A stretch of 64,000 nt of DNA from Clostridia bacterium (GCA_017399305.1 JAFQDK010000009.1:124001-188000), one strand, 5' to 3'. Positions 1 through 8,649 are shown, counted from the first letter of the stretch. Numbers and translations: made by a program. The notes: generated by a model from the letters alone, not told the origin.

Positions 1-856
1 CGCTGTCGCCAATGGCAGGGGTGGGGGCAAGTGACAAGTCAACAATACCGTATGGGACGCCAAGACGCTTTGACGCTTCAAAGGCCACAAGCTGACCTAC
101 TCTGGTAATTTTGAATGCGGTCTTTTTGATGACATCTGCAAGGGCAGAGAAGTCACAGTCGCCCACACGGCGGATAGCCTTTTCAACTACGCCGGGGCCG
201 CTTACGCCGACATTGATAACGCAGTCACCCTCTCCGGCACCGTGAAAAGCGCCTGCCATGAAGGGATTGTCGTCGACAGCGTTTGCCAAGACAACAAGCT
301 TTGCACATCCGATAGCATCGCGGTCAGCGGTGAGTGCTGCTGCTTCTTTTACAACTCTACCCATGCGTGCAACTGCATCCATGTTAATACCTGCACGAGT
401 AGAGCCGACATTGACTGATGAGCATACCATCTGTGTTTCGGCAAGTGCCTGCGGTATAGATGTGATAAGCGCATCTGCGCCGTTGGTCATACCTTTTTGA
501 ACAAGGGCAGAAAAGCCACCGATAAAGTTGATGCCAAGATCATGCGCCGCGCGGTCGAGAGTCTTTGCAATCTTGACATAATCATCGGGAGTTGCCTTGC
601 CGCCGATATATGAAATGGGAGTTACGGATACACGCTTGTTTACAATCGGTATACCGTAGAGTTTTTCAATGTCCTCTGCAGTGGATACAAGATTTTTTGC
701 GCTTTTCATCAGCTTGTCATATATGTTTGCACAAAGCTTGTCCACATCGTCGGAAACGCAGTCGTAGAGCGAGATGCCCATTGTAACTGTACGTACGTCG
801 AGGTTTTCCTCGCGTATCATATTTATTGTTTCAAGAATATCTTGGGTGTTGATCAT
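1..856 (-). CDS. PFL family protein (UPF0210/DUF711), 3' end outside window
   Basis: Reading from ATG at 856 gives [20 protein letters not shown] followed by an uninterrupted frame of 285 codons that leaves the window at base 1, so the C-terminus is missing. The N-terminal [11 protein letters not shown] stretch, the [10 protein letters not shown] segment and the glycine-rich [19 protein letters not shown] segment are typical of the PFL/UPF0210 family, which resembles pyruvate formate-lyase-type enzymes but has no firmly assigned reaction. The ribosome binding site AGAGGAA lies 8-9 bases upstream of the start. The gene follows the ACT-domain gene at 978-1247 on the same strand; this ACT-PFL pairing is common in Firmicutes and suggests that the ACT protein senses a small ligand for it. 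A structured repeat separates the two genes. Confidence 0.9.
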   Translation of the reverse strand, partial: MINTQDILETINMIREENLDVRTVTMGISLYDCVSDDVDKLCANIYDKLMKSAKNLVSTAEDIEKLYGIPIVNKRVSVTPISYIGGKATPDDYVKIAKTLDRAAHDLGINFIGGFSALVQKGMTNGADALITSIPQALAETQMVCSSVNVGSTRAGINMDAVARMGRVVKEAAALTADRDAIGCAKLVVLANAVDDNPFMAGAFHGAGEGDCVINVGVSGPGVVEKAIRRVGDCDFSALADVIKKTAFKITRVGQLVAFEASKRLGVPYGIVDLSLAPTPAIGDS

Positions 857-889
857 TTTTATGGTTCCTCTAAGTTATTGGTGTTGGAA

Positions 890-950
890 GGTATTTGTCG
901 GTTTCGGCTTCGCCGAAATTTGCGGTGTTCAGCCGCGAAAGGCAAATACC
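890..950. repeat. Structured intercistronic element, three-way-junction type (copy A)
   Basis: An outer stem GGTATTTG (890-897) pairs with CAAATACC (943-950). Inside are two hairpins: TTTCGGC-ttc-GCCGAAA (902-918), and GCGG-(7 nt)-CCGC (922-936) extended by flanking T/A pairs. The outer-stem sequence and the two-hairpin layout recur at 8426-8476 and 8552-8602 with different inner-stem sequences. It lies between the ACT gene and the PFL gene. Function unknown. Confidence 0.6.
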
Positions 951-952
951 AT

Positions 953-985
953 AGATATAAAAATTTCATAGAAATTTTTATATCT
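953..985. other. Perfect 15-bp hairpin over the ACT gene stop codon
   Basis: AGATATAAAAATTTC (953-967) and its exact reverse complement (971-985) are separated by ATA. The right arm overlaps the last codons and stop of the ACT gene (978-985). On the minus transcript it would form an AU-rich stem between the ACT and PFL cistrons. It could be a processing or stability element; its low GC makes it a poor intrinsic terminator. Confidence 0.5.
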
Positions 986-1247
986 TGTGCATAGTGTTGA
1001 ATATATCTTCATGCATACAGCGGATATCAAGACCACAGTCGTTGCCGAGTGCGGCAAGCGCATCTGTGAATTTTGCAAAATCGCTTTCAAGCGCTGAGAT
1101 ATCTGCAATCATAATCATGGCAAAATACTTGTCAAGAACGCTCTGCGTAATTTCGGTGATGTTTGCGCCGTATTCTGCACACATTGCGCTGACTTTAGCA
1201 ATGATACCAACCTGGTCTTTTCCGATAACTGTAATAACTGCTTTCAT
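978..1247 (-). CDS. ACT domain-containing protein (UPF0237 family)
   Basis: An 89-residue protein that is a single ACT fold. MKAVITVIGKDQVGIIAKVS gives the first strand and the ligand-binding loop, and the ANITEITQSVL and FAMIMIADI segments give the following strands. The length is normal for stand-alone ACT proteins of the UPF0237 family. ACT domains bind small metabolites, often amino acids, and regulate a partner. The partner here is probably the PFL-family protein directly downstream on the same strand. The start ATG at 1247 has an upstream GGAGAACAG site. No DNA-binding or catalytic part is present. Confidence 0.9.
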   Translation of the reverse strand: MKAVITVIGKDQVGIIAKVSAMCAEYGANITEITQSVLDKYFAMIMIADISALESDFAKFTDALAALGNDCGLDIRCMHEDIFNTMHKI

Positions 1248-1331
1248 GTCTGTTCTCCATTTGGATATAATTTGAGATAATAATATAATACTATAAATTT
1301 AATTAATATTCAATAAGAATGTACAAAATTG

Positions 1332-1360
1332 TTGAAATTGTCGAGTGGATGTGATATACT
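1332..1360 (+). promoter_or_regulatory. Sigma-A type promoter
   Basis: TTGAAA (1332-1337), a 17-bp spacer and TATACT (1355-1360), about 40 bases ahead of the first plus-strand gene at 1400. It probably drives the run that starts there. Confidence 0.7.
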
Positions 1361-1399
1361 AAGCTGATAAATAATGCAAAATAGGGGGACTATGCCATA

Positions 1400-1933
1400 A
1401 TGTTTGAAAGCGATTTTTGCGAACATTCGGTTACAAAGAAAAAAGAAGGTAGCTATCTTTTTAAGATAGGAGCCATAGTTGTGCTCTCGCTTGTTTTTGT
1501 GCTTGCATTCTTTTTTGTTGTCCTGCCAATGGTGGGGTTCACCGTAGGTATTCTTGTTTTTGCAGGTGTTTGCGCGCTCCTCTGGTATCTTTCCAGATAT
1601 ACGCAGATTGAGTATGAATACAGCATCTCAGGCGGATATATGGATTTTGCATCTGTATATGTGAATCAGTACCGCAAGGAGAAGGTTTCTGTTGATCTCA
1701 AAAAGGATGCACGCAAAATAGCTCCGTTTAACGGCAACTTTGATGGACTTAGTGTAAATCATGTGCTTGATATGCGTTCAAGTGCATCTACTCGTGCTTC
1801 GTATTACATTGTTTATGAGGATGACAAGGTGCAGAAAGCCGTGCTTTTTGAAGCAACGAAAAAATCTGTAAACACATTGTTTCATCAGGTTCCCTCAATA
1901 GTTACGCGAAGCAACGAGCTCCCCGAGGAATAA
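1400..1933 (+). CDS. Hypothetical membrane protein (DUF6106-like)
   Basis: A 177-residue protein with two hydrophobic segments (about residues 22-45 and 48-66), followed by a soluble C-terminal part of about 110 residues. The membrane hairpin leads into YTQIEYEYSISGGYMDF, then a basic, mixed region. This resembles small clostridial two-helix proteins of unknown role such as DUF6106; I recognise only the overall plan, so the family name is tentative. A GGGGGA site precedes the ATG by about 10 bases. It is the first gene after the promoter at 1332-1360 and lies 40 bases ahead of a lipoprotein gene. Confidence 0.8.
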   Translation: MFESDFCEHSVTKKKEGSYLFKIGAIVVLSLVFVLAFFFVVLPMVGFTVGILVFAGVCALLWYLSRYTQIEYEYSISGGYMDFASVYVNQYRKEKVSVDLKKDARKIAPFNGNFDGLSVNHVLDMRSSASTRASYYIVYEDDKVQKAVLFEATKKSVNTLFHQVPSIVTRSNELPEE

Positions 1934-1973
1934 GTGATAGCTTCCGCTTCATACTTTTGTATGAGGTGGTTTG

Positions 1974-2333
1974 ATGAAAAGAATAGTTGTTATTTTTCTT
2001 GCGCTTTGCCTTGTTTCTTGCGGCAAGGTGCAGAAAGACACACTGCCTGCCGAATTTGATGCGGCGGTCAATATCAGTGCCGTCGGCACTGAGTATGCGG
2101 CAATCTATGAAAAACGAGCCGAGTATGACAGGCTTGTGTTCTCAGCCCCCGAGCATTTAAAGGGGCTTGAGCTGATATTACATTCGGGAGTGACTACGGT
2201 TACTATGGGGAATACCTCGTTTGAAAGTGAATGCTTTAATATGGCTTTTGATTTTTTGCCTGTCACAGGCAACGAAGTTAAAAATATAGGAAACAGACAA
2301 TACGTAATAGAGATAGAAAGTGCTGAAAAATGA
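1974..2333 (+). CDS. Small putative lipoprotein
   Basis: About 119 residues starting MKRIVVIFLALCLVSCGKVQ. The hydrophobic signal ends in the lipobox LVSC, so it is probably exported and lipid-anchored. The rest is a small globular domain of unknown function with no motif I recognise. GAGGTGG at 1963-1969 serves as ribosome binding site; ATG at 1974 is preferred over the TTG at 1971. Its TGA overlaps the alr ATG (ATGA at 2330-2333), which implies translational coupling to alanine racemase. Confidence 0.8.
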   Translation: MKRIVVIFLALCLVSCGKVQKDTLPAEFDAAVNISAVGTEYAAIYEKRAEYDRLVFSAPEHLKGLELILHSGVTTVTMGNTSFESECFNMAFDFLPVTGNEVKNIGNRQYVIEIESAEK

Positions 2334-3496
2334 CAGAAAAGAATATTGCAGAGATTGATGTTTCTGCGCTTAAGCACAATTTTATAGTTTTGCGCGACAG
2401 AATCAAGAATGCATCTCCCGATACTGAGCCTATGTGCGTTGTAAAGGCGGATGCATACGGACATTCGGCCGAGATATGCGTTCCCGCACTTTATGAGGCA
2501 GGCGCGCGCCATTTTGCGGTGTCGAGTATTGAAGAGGCAGAGCAGATATTTGCCATCCTCGATGCAAAGAACTGGGTTGCAAAGAGCATACTTATTCTCG
2601 GCTATACTCCAGCCGAGAGCGATAATGTCAAGTTGCTTGCGCGTCACAAGATAACTCAGGCGGTATATTCGTTTGAATATGCCAAGGCACTTTCAGAAGG
2701 TGTGCGTGCGCTCAAAGAATGCTCAGTGCTTGATGAGGATGATTGCATACGCTGTCACATCAAGCTTGACAGTGGCATGAACCGTCTTGGATTTGACACG
2801 CATAAGTACGCACTTGATGAAACCGTTGCTGAGATACTTGACGTATCAAAGCTTCCGGATATTAGTGTGCGTGGAGTATTTTCGCATTTTGCCTGTGCTG
2901 ATGAGGAGGACGAAGGCTTCTCTATGCAGCAGTTTGAAAGATACAACAATATTGTCGCGCACTGTGAAGAGGCAGGTCTTGTGTTTAAATGTAAGCACAT
3001 CTGTAACAGTGCGGGCGCACTTCGCTTTCCGGAAATGTATCAGGATATGGTGCGTCTTGGTATTGTGCTTTACGGCTTGTCCCCATCAGACGTTGTCCGT
3101 GATGACGAGCTTATACCCGTTATGCGACTCAAGAGCCGCATAGCTCACATACATAAGCTTCATGCAGGCGACTGTGTAAGCTATGGCGCGGAGTTTACCG
3201 CGGACAGAGAGATGACTGTTGCGGCAATCCCGATTGGATATGCTGACGGATTTATCCGCGGATACAAAAACGGCGGTACTGTTATGGTTGGCGGTGTGCC
3301 GGCGCGTCTGCTTGGCAGAGTGTGTATGGATCAATGCATGGTAGATGTCACCGACCTTGATGTGTGCATTGGCGACTATGTATACATATTTGATGAAAGC
3401 GGCGAAAACATGAAGCGGCTTTGCAACGCTGCCGGAACTATTAATTATGAGGCAGTTTGCCTTGTCAGCAAGAGAGTAAAAAGAGTCGCTGTTTAA
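2330..3496 (+). CDS. alr: Alanine racemase
   Basis: A PLP enzyme that interconverts L- and D-alanine for peptidoglycan synthesis; cytosolic. The 388-residue length is standard. The N-terminal barrel carries the PLP-binding lysine in CVVKADAYGHS (Lys39). The second catalytic base, a tyrosine, is in CVSYGAEF (Tyr285), and the C-terminal RVCMDQCMVDVT segment is the usual fold-III signature. It overlaps the upstream lipoprotein gene by 4 bases and is followed after 9 bases by the anchored binding-protein-like gene. Confidence 0.97.
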   Translation: MTEKNIAEIDVSALKHNFIVLRDRIKNASPDTEPMCVVKADAYGHSAEICVPALYEAGARHFAVSSIEEAEQIFAILDAKNWVAKSILILGYTPAESDNVKLLARHKITQAVYSFEYAKALSEGVRALKECSVLDEDDCIRCHIKLDSGMNRLGFDTHKYALDETVAEILDVSKLPDISVRGVFSHFACADEEDEGFSMQQFERYNNIVAHCEEAGLVFKCKHICNSAGALRFPEMYQDMVRLGIVLYGLSPSDVVRDDELIPVMRLKSRIAHIHKLHAGDCVSYGAEFTADREMTVAAIPIGYADGFIRGYKNGGTVMVGGVPARLLGRVCMDQCMVDVTDLDVCIGDYVYIFDESGENMKRLCNAAGTINYEAVCLVSKRVKRVAV

Positions 3497-3505
3497 AGAA
3501 AAGGA

Positions 3506-4879
3506 GTGGTTTATATCGCAAAGCGTTATCTTTCCACATCAAAAATAATAGCCCTTGCATTTGTTGTTCTCATTATCTTTCTCGCGGCAGGCGGCGGACT
3601 TTATTTAATGTACATGAATAAGGCTGATGCCCGTGCCTCGTTAGCACTCGCCGATGCGAAAATTGAACGTGAGGCGATTGAAACTGTAGAGCTTACCCTT
3701 GCTCAAAAGACGGATTATGGCGATGCTGTGCTTAATGTTCTTTGTGATGCGGACGGTGCTGAAAAGCTTGGCGTATCCGATGCAGGCAGCAGCGAGGTGT
3801 CATCGCAGGCATCGCGCCGCAATGATCATTTTGAGCTTGAAACCGATACGGAGATAAACTTTGTTGTGGTTGAGGATTTTTCCAATACTGCACGCGAGGA
3901 CATGCTCTCAGGGGCGTACAAGTACAATTTATATGCGGCAGATGCGACAGACGCTATGTTGCCGCTTGTAAGCTCAGGTAGCTTGCGTGATGTTTCTGAC
4001 AGTGCCATCACCAATGTTGCAGGGTATAATCCCGAGATTACCGAAAAACTTGCATATTTCGGCAGAAAAATGTTTATTGCTTCATCTATTATAGATGTAC
4101 GCAGTGATGCGTTTGTCATTGGATATGTGAGAGATGCGGCAAAGGGACTTTCTGTAAATGGCAAGACGCTTGTTTCTCTTGTGCTTGACGGTGAGTTCAC
4201 ATATGAAAATTATCTCGCCGCGCTTAAATCCGGTGAGGTGCGCCATGCTTATGACGGCGGCGATGTATATCCGCTTTACTTTGGCGCAAGCGGCGGGTTT
4301 GCAAACTTTGACAGTGGCTCACTTGCCGTAACGCCATATGCTGAGTCGAAAAGTGCGATAACTGCGCTTGATTCTTTCCTTAGTGACGCCGCGGTTACGA
4401 CGGATGCTGAGGATACTTCAGCAGACTTTGCTGTAGTGCACCTTGGACAGCTTGACTCACTTCGCTCGCCGGATGCGGACATCGGCTTGTTGCCTATACC
4501 CAAGGCGAGTGCATCTGCAGAGCATTACAGCTATATAGATTTTGAGGGCGCTACAATGCTGGCAATGCCCGACGGACTAAGCAATACAGCGTCGCTTGAT
4601 ATATTGCTTTCGCGGTATATGGAGCTTTCGCAAATATATATGGACAAGCATTTTGACGACTGTATAACTGCCGGAAATGCTGATGATGCCGCAATGCTTG
4701 ATATCGTCACAGATAGTCTGGATTGCGACTACGCGGTGCTGTTCGGTTATGGCGATATCAGAGAAACGATATCAGAGTCGCTCGACAACACAGATTTGTT
4801 CGCGATAAACTATTACAATCGAAAAGAGCTAATTGAGAAAGCATTTTCGATTATAGAAAAAAGAATTACAGAAGAATAA
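3506..4879 (+). CDS. Membrane-anchored extracellular solute-binding-like protein
   Basis: About 455 residues. One N-terminal transmembrane anchor (IIALAFVVLIIFLAAGGGLYL) precedes a large extracytoplasmic part whose second half reads like type-1 ABC solute-binding proteins (YPLYFGASGGF, LGLLPIPK-like DIGLLPIPKASA, TMLAMPDGLSN, then helices at the C-terminus). No permease genes are adjacent, so a transport role is uncertain; it may be a sensor or an orphan binding protein. The GTG at 3506 lies inside the AAAGGAG ribosome binding site (3500-3506), which is implausible. The codon at ideal spacing is ATC at 3515, so initiation may be non-canonical. It sits between alr and aspS on the same strand. 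Confidence 0.75.
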   Translation: MVYIAKRYLSTSKIIALAFVVLIIFLAAGGGLYLMYMNKADARASLALADAKIEREAIETVELTLAQKTDYGDAVLNVLCDADGAEKLGVSDAGSSEVSSQASRRNDHFELETDTEINFVVVEDFSNTAREDMLSGAYKYNLYAADATDAMLPLVSSGSLRDVSDSAITNVAGYNPEITEKLAYFGRKMFIASSIIDVRSDAFVIGYVRDAAKGLSVNGKTLVSLVLDGEFTYENYLAALKSGEVRHAYDGGDVYPLYFGASGGFANFDSGSLAVTPYAESKSAITALDSFLSDAAVTTDAEDTSADFAVVHLGQLDSLRSPDADIGLLPIPKASASAEHYSYIDFEGATMLAMPDGLSNTASLDILLSRYMELSQIYMDKHFDDCITAGNADDAAMLDIVTDSLDCDYAVLFGYGDIRETISESLDNTDLFAINYYNRKELIEKAFSIIEKRITEE

Positions 4880-4900
4880 ACCAAAAGGAGTATATAAATC

Positions 4901-6697
4901 ATGGCACAACTTTTGAATCAGAATGACAATCGTACAGCCAGATGCGCCGAGTTTTCGGCAAAGGACATCGGCAGAGAGGTATGCGTTATGGGCTGGGCTC
5001 AGCGCCAGCGTGACCTCGGTTCTCTTATCTTTATTGACCTGCGCGACCGCACAGGTATTTTGCAACTCGCATTTGACGAGAATACTGACCGCGCTGTATT
5101 TGACACTGCTTTCACTGTAAGAAGTGAGTTTGTTCTTCTTGCAAAGGGCGTTATCCGCGCGCGTGGAGAGGGCGCTGTAAACAAGAACATACCTACAGGC
5201 GAAATCGAGGTTGCAGTAAGCGAACTTCGCATTCTTGCAAGTGCGCAGACTCCTCCTTTTGCAATTGAGGAGAACAGCGCAGTCCGTCCCGAACTTCGTC
5301 TTACTTACCGTTATCTCGACCTTCGCCGTCCCGACCTTCAGGGCAATATCATTGCACGTTCCAAGATTTCCAACATTGCACGTAATTATTACGCAGAGAA
5401 CGGCTTTATCGATATTGAAACTCCCGACCTTATCAAGCCTTCGCCCGAAGGCGCACGTGACTACCTTGTACCCAGCCGTGTTCATCCCGGCAAGTTCTAT
5501 GCACTTCCTCAGTCACCTCAGCTTTATAAGCAGCTTCTTATGGTTGCGGGATTTGACCGCTATTTCCAGATTGCACGTTGCTTCCGTGACGAGGACCTCC
5601 GCGCTGACCGTCAGCCTGAGTTTACCCAGATCGATGTTGAGATGTCCTTCGTTAAGCAGGACGATGTAATTGCAGTTACCGAGGGCTTCCTCAAAAAGCT
5701 CTGGAAAGAGATGCTTGACATCGATATTGAAACTCCCTTCCTCCGCATGGAGTATAAGGAAGCTATGGAGCGCTTCGGCTCAGACAAGCCCGACCTTCGT
5801 TTCGGCTTTGAGCTCAAGAATCTCTCTGACATCGTAGCAAACACCGAGTTCAAGGTGTTCGCAGGTGCAATCGCAAACGGCGGCAGCGTTCGCGCTATCA
5901 ACGTTAAGGGCGGCGCGGCATATTCCCGTAAGGAGATTGACGCGCTCGTGGAGTTTGCAAAGTCCTACCGTGCTAAAGGTCTTGCGTGGACTAAAATGGC
6001 AAACGGCGAGGTTTCCTCTTCCTTTGCTAAGTTCCTCACTCCCGAGGAGAACGCGGCAATCGCAGAGCGCATGGAACTCACAGACGGCGACCTTATCCTC
6101 GTTTGTGCTGATAAGGACCAGGTTGTATTTGACACCCTCGGCGCACTTCGTTGCCACTGTGCAAAGAAGCTTGGCTTGCTTGATCCCAAGGATTTCAAGT
6201 TTATGTGGGTAACCGACTTCCCGCTCTTTGAGTACTCCGAGGATGACGGAAGATATTATGCAAAGCATCACCCCTTCACTATGCCTAACCCCGATGATAT
6301 TGATAAGGTTGACACCGATCCCGGCGCATGCCGCGCTATCGCGTATGATATCGTACTCAACGGCACCGAGCTTGGCGGCGGTTCTATCCGTATCCATGAT
6401 GCAGAGATTCAGAGCCGTATGTTCAAGGCACTCGGCATTTCCGACGAGGACGCACAGGAGAAGTTCGGATACCTTGTTGAAGCATTCAAGTACGGCGTAC
6501 CTCCTCACGGTGGTATGGCATTCGGTCTTGACCGTCTTGTAACTCTTCTCCTCGGACTTGAAGATATCCGCGACGTTATCGCATTCCCGAAGGTACAGAA
6601 CGCATCCGAGCTTATGAGTAAGGCTCCCGGTCTTCCTGATGCAGGCGCACTTGAGGAACTCGGCCTTGCAGTGATTGCAAAGGAAGAAAATGAATAA
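4901..6697 (+). CDS. aspS: Aspartyl-tRNA synthetase
   Basis: A class II synthetase that charges tRNA(Asp); 598 residues, normal for the bacterial type. The N-terminal OB-fold anticodon-binding domain includes VMGWAQRQRDLGSLIFIDLR. The catalytic core shows QSPQLYKQLLM, RCFRDEDLRADRQPEFTQID (motif 2), the bacterial insertion domain, and motif 3 GMAFGLDRLVTLLLG. Codon use is markedly more regular (rich in C-ending codons) than in neighbouring genes, as expected for high expression. The AAAGGAG site at about 4884 precedes the ATG. The last 8 bases overlap the truB start, indicating coupling. Confidence 0.98.
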   Translation: MAQLLNQNDNRTARCAEFSAKDIGREVCVMGWAQRQRDLGSLIFIDLRDRTGILQLAFDENTDRAVFDTAFTVRSEFVLLAKGVIRARGEGAVNKNIPTGEIEVAVSELRILASAQTPPFAIEENSAVRPELRLTYRYLDLRRPDLQGNIIARSKISNIARNYYAENGFIDIETPDLIKPSPEGARDYLVPSRVHPGKFYALPQSPQLYKQLLMVAGFDRYFQIARCFRDEDLRADRQPEFTQIDVEMSFVKQDDVIAVTEGFLKKLWKEMLDIDIETPFLRMEYKEAMERFGSDKPDLRFGFELKNLSDIVANTEFKVFAGAIANGGSVRAINVKGGAAYSRKEIDALVEFAKSYRAKGLAWTKMANGEVSSSFAKFLTPEENAAIAERMELTDGDLILVCADKDQVVFDTLGALRCHCAKKLGLLDPKDFKFMWVTDFPLFEYSEDDGRYYAKHHPFTMPNPDDIDKVDTDPGACRAIAYDIVLNGTELGGGSIRIHDAEIQSRMFKALGISDEDAQEKFGYLVEAFKYGVPPHGGMAFGLDRLVTLLLGLEDIRDVIAFPKVQNASELMSKAPGLPDAGALEELGLAVIAKEENE

Positions 6698-7601
6698 GAC
6701 TCCCGCACCTTTCAGCGGAATTTTAGTTTTAGATAAGCCGCAGGGCTTTACCTCGCATGACGCGGTGGGAAAGCTCCGCAGGCTTATGAATACACGTCAG
6801 ATAGGGCATACAGGCACGCTTGACCCACTTGCGACAGGCGTGCTTCCCATGCTCTGCGGACGTGCTGTTAAAGCAAGCGAATATCTGAGCGCGCATGATA
6901 AAGCGTATGAGGCGACATTTATTCTCGGTAAAGTAAGCGAAACCGGCGATACTGACGGCGCGGTTACTGATACAGGTAAGGCTGTCCCTACCGAGGATGT
7001 TGTCCTTGCTGCCGTAAATGCTATGGTGGGCAAGCATATGCAGATACCGCCGATGACCTCGGCGATAAAAGTAAACGGTAAAAAGCTTGTAGATTATCAG
7101 CGCGCCGGCGAGACAGTTGAAGTTCCGCCGCGCCCTATTGAGATATATTCATGCACTGCAAAAAAAATCAGCGAGTGTGAGTATTCGCTTTTTCTTGAAG
7201 TGTCAAAGGGGACGTATGTGCGCACTGTCATTACCGATATAGGTGATGCGCTTGGTTGCGGTGCAGTAATGTCCTCGCTTCGCCGTACAAAGAGCGGCGC
7301 GTTTGACCTTTCAAATGCATATACTTTAGAACAGCTTGAGGCAATGAGCTATGAGGAGCGTGTGGCGCTTTTGCGCCCGCTTGAGGACGCTTTTGTGGAC
7401 ACACAAAAGGTGGTGCTTCCGCCCTTCTTTGCAAAACTTTGCCGAAGCGGTTGTGAAATATATCTAAAAAAAATCGGCAAGAGCTTTGATGTTGGATGCC
7501 GCGTTAAACTCTATGATGAGAGAGGCTTTTTCGCGCTCGGCGAAGTGCGGGATTATCCGGACGGCAAAGCCATAAAAATGATAAAATTATTTTCTCTTTA
7601 A
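6690..7601 (+). CDS. truB: tRNA pseudouridine(55) synthase
   Basis: Converts U55 of the tRNA T-loop to pseudouridine. About 303 residues from ATG 6690, which I chose because AAAGGAAG lies just upstream and the start overlaps the aspS end (ATGAATAA). The N-terminus GILVLDKPQGFTSHDAV and the catalytic motif GHTGTLDPLATGVL (Asp45) are diagnostic. KGTYVRTVITDIG and LRRTKSGAF follow, then a short PUA-like C-terminal segment. No ribF-type partner is adjacent; the next gene is pgeF after 15 bases. Confidence 0.96.
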   Translation: MNKTPAPFSGILVLDKPQGFTSHDAVGKLRRLMNTRQIGHTGTLDPLATGVLPMLCGRAVKASEYLSAHDKAYEATFILGKVSETGDTDGAVTDTGKAVPTEDVVLAAVNAMVGKHMQIPPMTSAIKVNGKKLVDYQRAGETVEVPPRPIEIYSCTAKKISECEYSLFLEVSKGTYVRTVITDIGDALGCGAVMSSLRRTKSGAFDLSNAYTLEQLEAMSYEERVALLRPLEDAFVDTQKVVLPPFFAKLCRSGCEIYLKKIGKSFDVGCRVKLYDERGFFALGEVRDYPDGKAIKMIKLFSL

Positions 7602-7616
7602 AGGAAAACTTTAACC

Positions 7617-8423
7617 ATGCAAAAACGCACTGACTATAACGGTGTAACCTATTTTTATTCGGAGGGGCTTTACCCCATCCGCCACGGCTTTTCTACAAGA
7701 GAGGGCGGACTTTCAAAACTTGATTACACAAAATCACTAAACCTCGGTTTTTACCGCGGCGATAAAGATATTATTGTAAAGAAGAATATTGAACGCTTCT
7801 GCGAAGCTGTAGCGATTGACGCAGAAGAGCTTATTATAATGCCTCAGATACATTCTACCAATGTAATTGAGGTTGGTAGAGATAAATGTGGGCACGGCAT
7901 CTATTCGCCTGCAACATTTGAGGGTGATGCACTTGTAAGCTGTTCACGCGGTACAGCCCTCGGTGTCAGAGTGGCAGACTGTGTGCCGATACTCCTTGCA
8001 GATAGCGGCGCCGGTGTTATCGCGGCTGTTCATGCAGGCTGGAGAGGCACGGTGGGCAACATCGTCGGCGCAACTATTGAAAAGATGTGCTATCTCGGTG
8101 CGTCTGCCGAGGATATCAAGGCGGCGATAGGTCCGCACATTTCAATGGCAAACTATGAGGTTGGCGACGAGGTGGCAAAGCAGGTGCTTGCCGCTGTTGG
8201 CAATGAAAATCTCACATTCGCGCATCTCCGTCCATCTGAAAACGAGGGCAAATTCCTCTGCGGTCTTGGCGAGGTCAACAAGACGTTGCTCATCAAGGCA
8301 GGCGTTAAAGAGGAGAACATTGATATGTGCACAGAGTGCACATACGATAATAAAGAACTCTTTTTCTCACATCGTCGTATGGGCGAAAAGCGCGGAACTA
8401 TGATGGGAGTTATCGCAATATAA
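7617..8423 (+). CDS. pgeF: Peptidoglycan editing factor PgeF / polyphenol oxidase (YfiH family)
   Basis: 268 residues of the laccase-domain (YfiH/PgeF) family. In E. coli the homologue hydrolyses mis-incorporated L-Ser from UDP-MurNAc-L-Ser; other members have been reported as purine nucleoside-active enzymes. Metal and active-site motifs visible are QIHSTNV, VADCVPILLAD, AAVHAGWRGTVGNI and the C-terminal CTYDNKELFFSHRR. The start ATG 7617 follows AAAGGAAA. The last 25 bases of the gene are part of a 92-bp unit that is duplicated downstream. Confidence 0.93.
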   Translation: MQKRTDYNGVTYFYSEGLYPIRHGFSTREGGLSKLDYTKSLNLGFYRGDKDIIVKKNIERFCEAVAIDAEELIIMPQIHSTNVIEVGRDKCGHGIYSPATFEGDALVSCSRGTALGVRVADCVPILLADSGAGVIAAVHAGWRGTVGNIVGATIEKMCYLGASAEDIKAAIGPHISMANYEVGDEVAKQVLAAVGNENLTFAHLRPSENEGKFLCGLGEVNKTLLIKAGVKEENIDMCTECTYDNKELFFSHRRMGEKRGTMMGVIAI

Positions 8424-8616
8424 AAGTATTTGCGTGTTTTATTAAAACCGCAGACGATAAGTCTGCGAGCAAATACAGACCGCGACCGAACCGGAAGTTG
8501 AATATTAGATGAATGTGGTCGCGGTATGATGGGAGTTATCGCAATATAAAAGTATTTGCGTGTTTTATTAAAACCGCAGACGATAAGTCTGCGAGCAAAT
8601 ACAGGCCGCGACCGAA
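8399..8616. repeat. Direct duplication of a 92-bp unit carrying two structured elements (copies B and C)
   Basis: Bases 8399-8490 are repeated at 8525-8616 (offset 126) with one mismatch (8479 A versus 8605 G); 34 unique bases lie between. The unit starts inside the pgeF 3' end, so copy two contains a dead copy of the gene's last codons. Each unit holds an outer stem GTATTTGC/GCAAATAC (8426-8433/8469-8476; 8552-8559/8595-8602) enclosing hairpins GTTTT-att-AAAAC and CGCAGAC-gataa-GTCTGCG. CCGCGACC after the first copy can also pair with GGTCGCGG (8517-8524). Confidence 0.85.
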
Positions 8617-8649
8617 ATTCAGTTGCGGTGAGATTTGTTTGAGGTGTTT

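Noticed and set aside
4829-5485. Long minus-strand reading frames opposite aspS (also 5780-6508)
   Set aside because: They are antisense to a gene with strong codon bias and complete synthetase motifs; the mirror frames stay open because of the codon pattern and show no domain or ribosome binding site.
8399-8616. CRISPR array
   Set aside because: Only two 92-bp copies, far longer than CRISPR repeats, with internal stems and one 34-bp spacer; no cas genes are present.
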